Below are positions 3,967 through 6,427 of a stretch of DNA of 6,427 nucleotides, in pieces. Source of the DNA: UBA73 sp964364885 (GTDB lineage: Archaea > Nanobdellota > Nanobdellia > Pacearchaeales > GW2011-AR1); the NCBI GenBank assembly GCA_964364885.1, contig CAYIOA010000046.1, forward strand, positions 1 to 6,427. The letters are read 5' to 3'. The notes beneath the pieces were generated by a model. That model saw only the letters and a program-made list of their open reading frames with translations. It searched no databases and was not told the origin of the DNA. Made by a program: the position numbers and the translations under genes. Position 1 is the stretch's first letter; every line of letters starts with the position of its first letter.

Positions 3967-5934
3967 CTATCTGCGGGAAACTTTTACTGCAACAACTATA
4001 ATTAGAATAATTAATATCACGTTTACTATTCCAATTACCCAGATTAGTCCGTTATCTCCAAGGTCCAATCCTGCAAGTCCAGTCACACCGCCGCTTGTTG
4101 GAATGCCTCCTTCAATATCAACTGAAACTTCTCTTGTCTCAATTTTATCTCCTGCGCGAACTTCAATAACAAAAGAATTCTCTCCCTCTGCATCTTCATT
4201 AGCATTAAATGTAAATCTTACATCTTTGCTCTCTCCAGGATTAAGCTGTAAAATTCTCTCTGATATACTGTCTAAGCTGGCCCAGGAGTCATAGTCTAAT
4301 GCACTAATAATGAAGCTTGCTCTTTCAGAGCCCACGTTGGTTACGCTTCCTCTTACAACTATCTCGCTTCCTGCTTTAGCATCAGAATCAAGAACAGCAT
4401 TTATTGCAGATATTCTTCCTTCGCCTCCGCCAGTTACAGGAGAACAACCAATAACTTTAACTGCAACCAGTGTATCTCCTTCAGAAGACTCCCTATAATC
4501 TCCTCTGCTATAGTCATAATCAGCATTTAATCGCAGTTGGTATGTCTTGTCCTGAACATTCTGAGGAACTACAAAATCAAAGTTAATTGTTTCTTTATCT
4601 CCAGAATCCAGGTCGTTCTTTATTTCAATAAATTCTTCAACTTTTAATTCTGTGCTTAATAAATTAACTTTAACCTGGTCTTGGTCTTCGTCTCCAATAT
4701 TAAATACATCTAATGTCAAACTAGCAGTATCCCCGCAAGTCAGCTCACTTGGCGTTACAACCATCTCTTCAAAAGCAATAAATTTTCCTTCGTCGCTTTC
4801 TCTTTCTATATTTATGTCCTCAAATGTCTTGCTGTCAAATTTGTCAGTGCATTCGTTGCTTTCTCCAACATCATCTCCAAATGCTTTGACTACAATTCTG
4901 TATCCTCCATCTTCTATGTCCGCAGGAACTCTAAATCTGAATGTTATGCTGTCATCCTCGCCATCACGAAGGTCTCCCACTTCTATTTCTTCCTCATCAA
5001 CATTCTCAAAATCAAGATCATTAACCTGGTTTACTCCAGAAGAATCAAACAAGCCAATCTCAACAACAACATTATCAACATCAACATTTCCTTTGTTTTC
5101 AACCTCTACATTAACATCTATAATATCAAGAAGATTCCATTCATCATCGCTTCCTTCTCCCTGATTATCTATTTCAACATCATTTATGCTAAGATTTCCA
5201 CCCTTTGCTCCCGCATTGCAGAAGGACCCTAAAACGCTCAATGTGGATTCATTGGAAAAAACATCTCTTGTAGACTCCTTTCCGCCTGCCTTTATTATTA
5301 CTTTATTGTCTCCAAACTTAAGATCATTCAAATCGCTGGAACTTACGCTGATTGTCTTTGACTCTCCAGGATTTAATTCAAACTTCTCAGAAGGTGTAAA
5401 ACTAACATCAAAATCTCCACTTGAAGAAACTGTTATATCTGTTATCTTTATGTTTCCAGTGTTTGAAATATTAACTGCCCCATTTTGGGTTCTCGTTAAG
5501 TCCTGAGTTTTTGCCAGAGTGATTGTGCTGTCTTTATTAATAGTTATTGCGGGAACATTAATTTCAATCAAGTCAGTACCAGTAGCACTCTTAGCTTTTA
5601 TTTTAGCATTAATTACTCCGCCGGAATGCCTTGGAACATTTAATATAGCTGTAAAGGTTTTTGTCTCTCCAGGTAACAAGACAACACCTACAGGTGAAAA
5701 ACTCTTGAAAATTCCGCTTCCTGCGGTGACTTCACCAATAAAATTCGAAACAGTTACAGCAGGATCACCAGCTCCATTGCTAATGCTGAACAAAATACTA
5801 ACATCGCTATTATGCGAAACATTAATAGGTCCGCTTGGAGAAGTTATAGTTCCAGTAATACTCGCGCTGCCAAGTGAGGTTAGCAAAACAACCAAACCAA
5901 AAATGGCTCCGAACAATAAATATTTGCTTTTCAT
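3967..5934 (-). CDS. Secreted multi-domain surface protein, putative S-layer protein and archaeosortase substrate
   Basis: The 655 residues begin with a signal peptide (1-24, MKSK then a hydrophobic core, ending GSA). Beta-sandwich repeats follow. Ig-like/NEW3-type units carry LPGETK (87-92) and LNPGESK (187-193, 564-570). Two CARDB-like units occupy about 240-375 (VNVEVENKGNVDVDNVVVE) and 385-497. Cysteines C239, C362, C400 and C497 could form two disulfides, and N38, N155, N228 and N247 are glycosylation sequons. The C-terminus is tripartite: IPTSGGVTG (611-619), a membrane helix (630-650), and basic KVSRR. This is the form of an archaeosortase signal, and an archaeosortase gene follows 30 bases downstream. 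The layout resembles proteins annotated as putative S-layer in Pacearchaeota; that role is inferred, and an adhesin is the main alternative. Confidence 0.82.
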   Translation of the reverse strand: MKSKYLLFGAIFGLVVLLTSLGSASITGTITSPSGPINVSHNSDVSILFSISNGAGDPAVTVSNFIGEVTAGSGIFKSFSPVGVVLLPGETKTFTAILNVPRHSGGVINAKIKAKSATGTDLIEINVPAITINKDSTITLAKTQDLTRTQNGAVNISNTGNIKITDITVSSSGDFDVSFTPSEKFELNPGESKTISVSSSDLNDLKFGDNKVIIKAGGKESTRDVFSNESTLSVLGSFCNAGAKGGNLSINDVEIDNQGEGSDDEWNLLDIIDVNVEVENKGNVDVDNVVVEIGLFDSSGVNQVNDLDFENVDEEEIEVGDLRDGEDDSITFRFRVPADIEDGGYRIVVKAFGDDVGESNECTDKFDSKTFEDINIERESDEGKFIAFEEMVVTPSELTCGDTASLTLDVFNIGDEDQDQVKVNLLSTELKVEEFIEIKNDLDSGDKETINFDFVVPQNVQDKTYQLRLNADYDYSRGDYRESSEGDTLVAVKVIGCSPVTGGGEGRISAINAVLDSDAKAGSEIVVRGSVTNVGSERASFIISALDYDSWASLDSISERILQLNPGESKDVRFTFNANEDAEGENSFVIEVRAGDKIETREVSVDIEGGIPTSGGVTGLAGLDLGDNGLIWVIGIVNVILIILIIVVAVKVSRR

Positions 5935-5940
5935 TTTATG

Positions 5941-5953
5941 TTGTAATTTACAA
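5941..5953 (-). promoter_or_regulatory. Perfect palindrome at the surface-protein transcription start, possible operator
   Basis: TTGTAATTTACAA is symmetric about base 5947 (TTGTAA, T, TTACAA). A further TTACAA half-site follows at 5955-5960. The palindrome lies between the minus-strand TATA box and the start codon, over the predicted transcription start near 5946. A bound regulator there could block initiation. AT-rich DNA makes short palindromes likely by chance. Confidence 0.3.
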
Positions 5954-5967
5954 GTTACAAAAAGACT

Positions 5968-5976
5968 ATTTAAATT
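5968..5976 (-). promoter_or_regulatory. TATA box for the surface-protein/archaeosortase operon
   Basis: On the minus strand this reads ATTTAAATA, a near-consensus archaeal TATA box preceded by a purine-rich stretch that could be a BRE. Transcription would start near 5946, leaving a leader of about 12 bases before the ATG at 5934. The strong box suits an abundant surface protein. Confidence 0.65.
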
Positions 5977-6036
5977 TATCGGTGTTGCATAAAATATATT
6001 ATTTCATATCTATTTTTCACAAGATACAGACAAAAG

Positions 6037-6046
6037 TTTAAATAAA
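6037..6046 (+). promoter_or_regulatory. TATA box for the 6075 gene
   Basis: TTTAAATAAA is centred about 26 bases before 6067, so transcription should begin right at or just before the ribosome binding site. It is divergent from the surface-protein promoter, with about 60 bases between the two boxes. Confidence 0.6.
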
Positions 6047-6065
6047 CTCTCGTATAATATAATAA

Positions 6066-6072
6066 GAGGTGA
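6066..6072 (+). promoter_or_regulatory. Ribosome binding site for the 6075 gene
   Basis: GAGGTGA closely matches the archaeal Shine-Dalgarno GGAGGTGA but ends only two bases before the ATG at 6075. The spacing is short, and the site lies at the predicted 5' end of the transcript. This is the clearest ribosome binding site in the window. Confidence 0.55.
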
Positions 6073-6074
6073 AT

Positions 6075-6427
6075 ATGCCGATACGCTCAAGGGAAAATCT
6101 TTTTGGGGCATGGGCTTTTTTAATTGGAGTCGTGCTAGCAGTATTAGTTGGCGTAATCGCCGGAAGCAGAACAAATCAACTTATCTTGGGCATTCTGGCT
6201 GTAATCGGTATTATTGCAGGTTATTTTGTTGCTGAAAAAGATGTCCAGACATTTCTTCTAGCTTCAGTATCTTTAGTAATTGTAAGCTTTGCAGGCATCC
6301 AGGGTCTTGTGTTAGACGCAGCAATTCGCGGTATTGCAATAGGAAGAATGGTCTCTTCAATTCTAGGCACATTGCTGGTCATGTTTGTCCCTGCAACAAT
6401 TGTTGTCGCATTAAAAACAGTTTTCTC
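6075..6427 (+). CDS. Small multi-pass membrane protein, conserved in archaea, 3' end outside window
   Basis: An open frame of 117 codons runs off the right edge. It begins MPIRSRENLFGAWAFLIGVV and has about four hydrophobic helices: roughly residues 11-29, 35-51, 57-75 and 90-112. Short charged loops (SRTNQ, AEKDVQ, LDAAIRG) separate them. The arrangement recalls a short conserved hypothetical membrane protein common in DPANN and related archaea, whose last helix ends in FVPATIIVALKSVF. The visible FVPATIVVALKTVF matches this, so probably only a few residues are missing. That comparison is from memory, and no function is known to me. A TATA box and a Shine-Dalgarno site support the start. It is transcribed away from the surface-protein operon, sharing the 5935-6074 control region. 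Confidence 0.75.
   Translation, partial: MPIRSRENLFGAWAFLIGVVLAVLVGVIAGSRTNQLILGILAVIGIIAGYFVAEKDVQTFLLASVSLVIVSFAGIQGLVLDAAIRGIAIGRMVSSILGTLLVMFVPATIVVALKTVF

Noticed and set aside
4370..4390. GCTTTAGC sequence resembling the element loop inside the surface-protein gene
   Set aside because: There is no flanking inverted repeat or linker sequence, and the reading frame is uninterrupted, so it is a chance match.
4103..5992. Several plus-strand open frames opposite the surface-protein gene
   Set aside because: They are serine/leucine/threonine-rich translations of the complement of an acidic, repeat-rich coding sequence, with no motifs or start signals.

Overview
The window is AT-rich and reads as archaeal. 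Four reading frames have a TATA-like box about 25-26 bases upstream of the start codon or of a very short leader, which suggests leaderless or near-leaderless transcription. The gene content includes a small archaeosortase next to a multi-domain, probably S-layer, surface protein, a VapC-type toxin gene and several small membrane proteins of unknown function. This fits a DPANN archaeon of the Pacearchaeota/Woesearchaeota kind. That placement is an inference from recalled family resemblance, not from a search.

Layout, left to right. Bases 2-139 (+) hold the end of a probable AbrB/MazE-like antitoxin, overlapped by a complete PIN-domain toxin gene (120-524, +). Two single-pass membrane proteins follow (579-1121 and 1211-1882, +). 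Each has its own TATA box, and they look like diverged paralogues. Two small two-pass membrane proteins come next (1912-2169 and 2159-2404, +), then a DedA-family membrane transporter (2643-3266, +). On the opposite strand, a surface protein of 655 residues with a sortase-type C-terminus (5934-3967) is followed 30 bases later by an archaeosortase (3936-3403). A divergent, membrane-embedded protein starts at 6075 (+) and runs off the right edge.

The most unusual signal is a pair of structured elements about 115-121 bases long, at 2369-2489 and 3321-3435, in the same orientation on either side of dedA. Each folds into two successive modules. A module is an outer stem, an internal loop and an inner hairpin capped by the same TTTA loop. 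The stems differ between copies by paired, compensating changes. Each copy sits at the 3' end of an open reading frame and supplies that frame's present stop codon from a hairpin loop. Conceptual removal of each copy at equivalent boundaries joins the interrupted frame to an open, lysine-rich continuation on the far side. This is the behaviour expected of a small non-autonomous mobile element (a MITE, or a REP/PATE-like element). The hairpins resemble those at IS200/IS605 ends, but no transposase is present here.

The genes that most clearly work together are the archaeosortase and the surface protein. The latter has a signal peptide, Ig-like/CARDB-like repeats, and a C-terminal motif, membrane helix and basic tail, as expected of an archaeosortase substrate. 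The element at 3321-3435 has probably altered the last residues of the archaeosortase.
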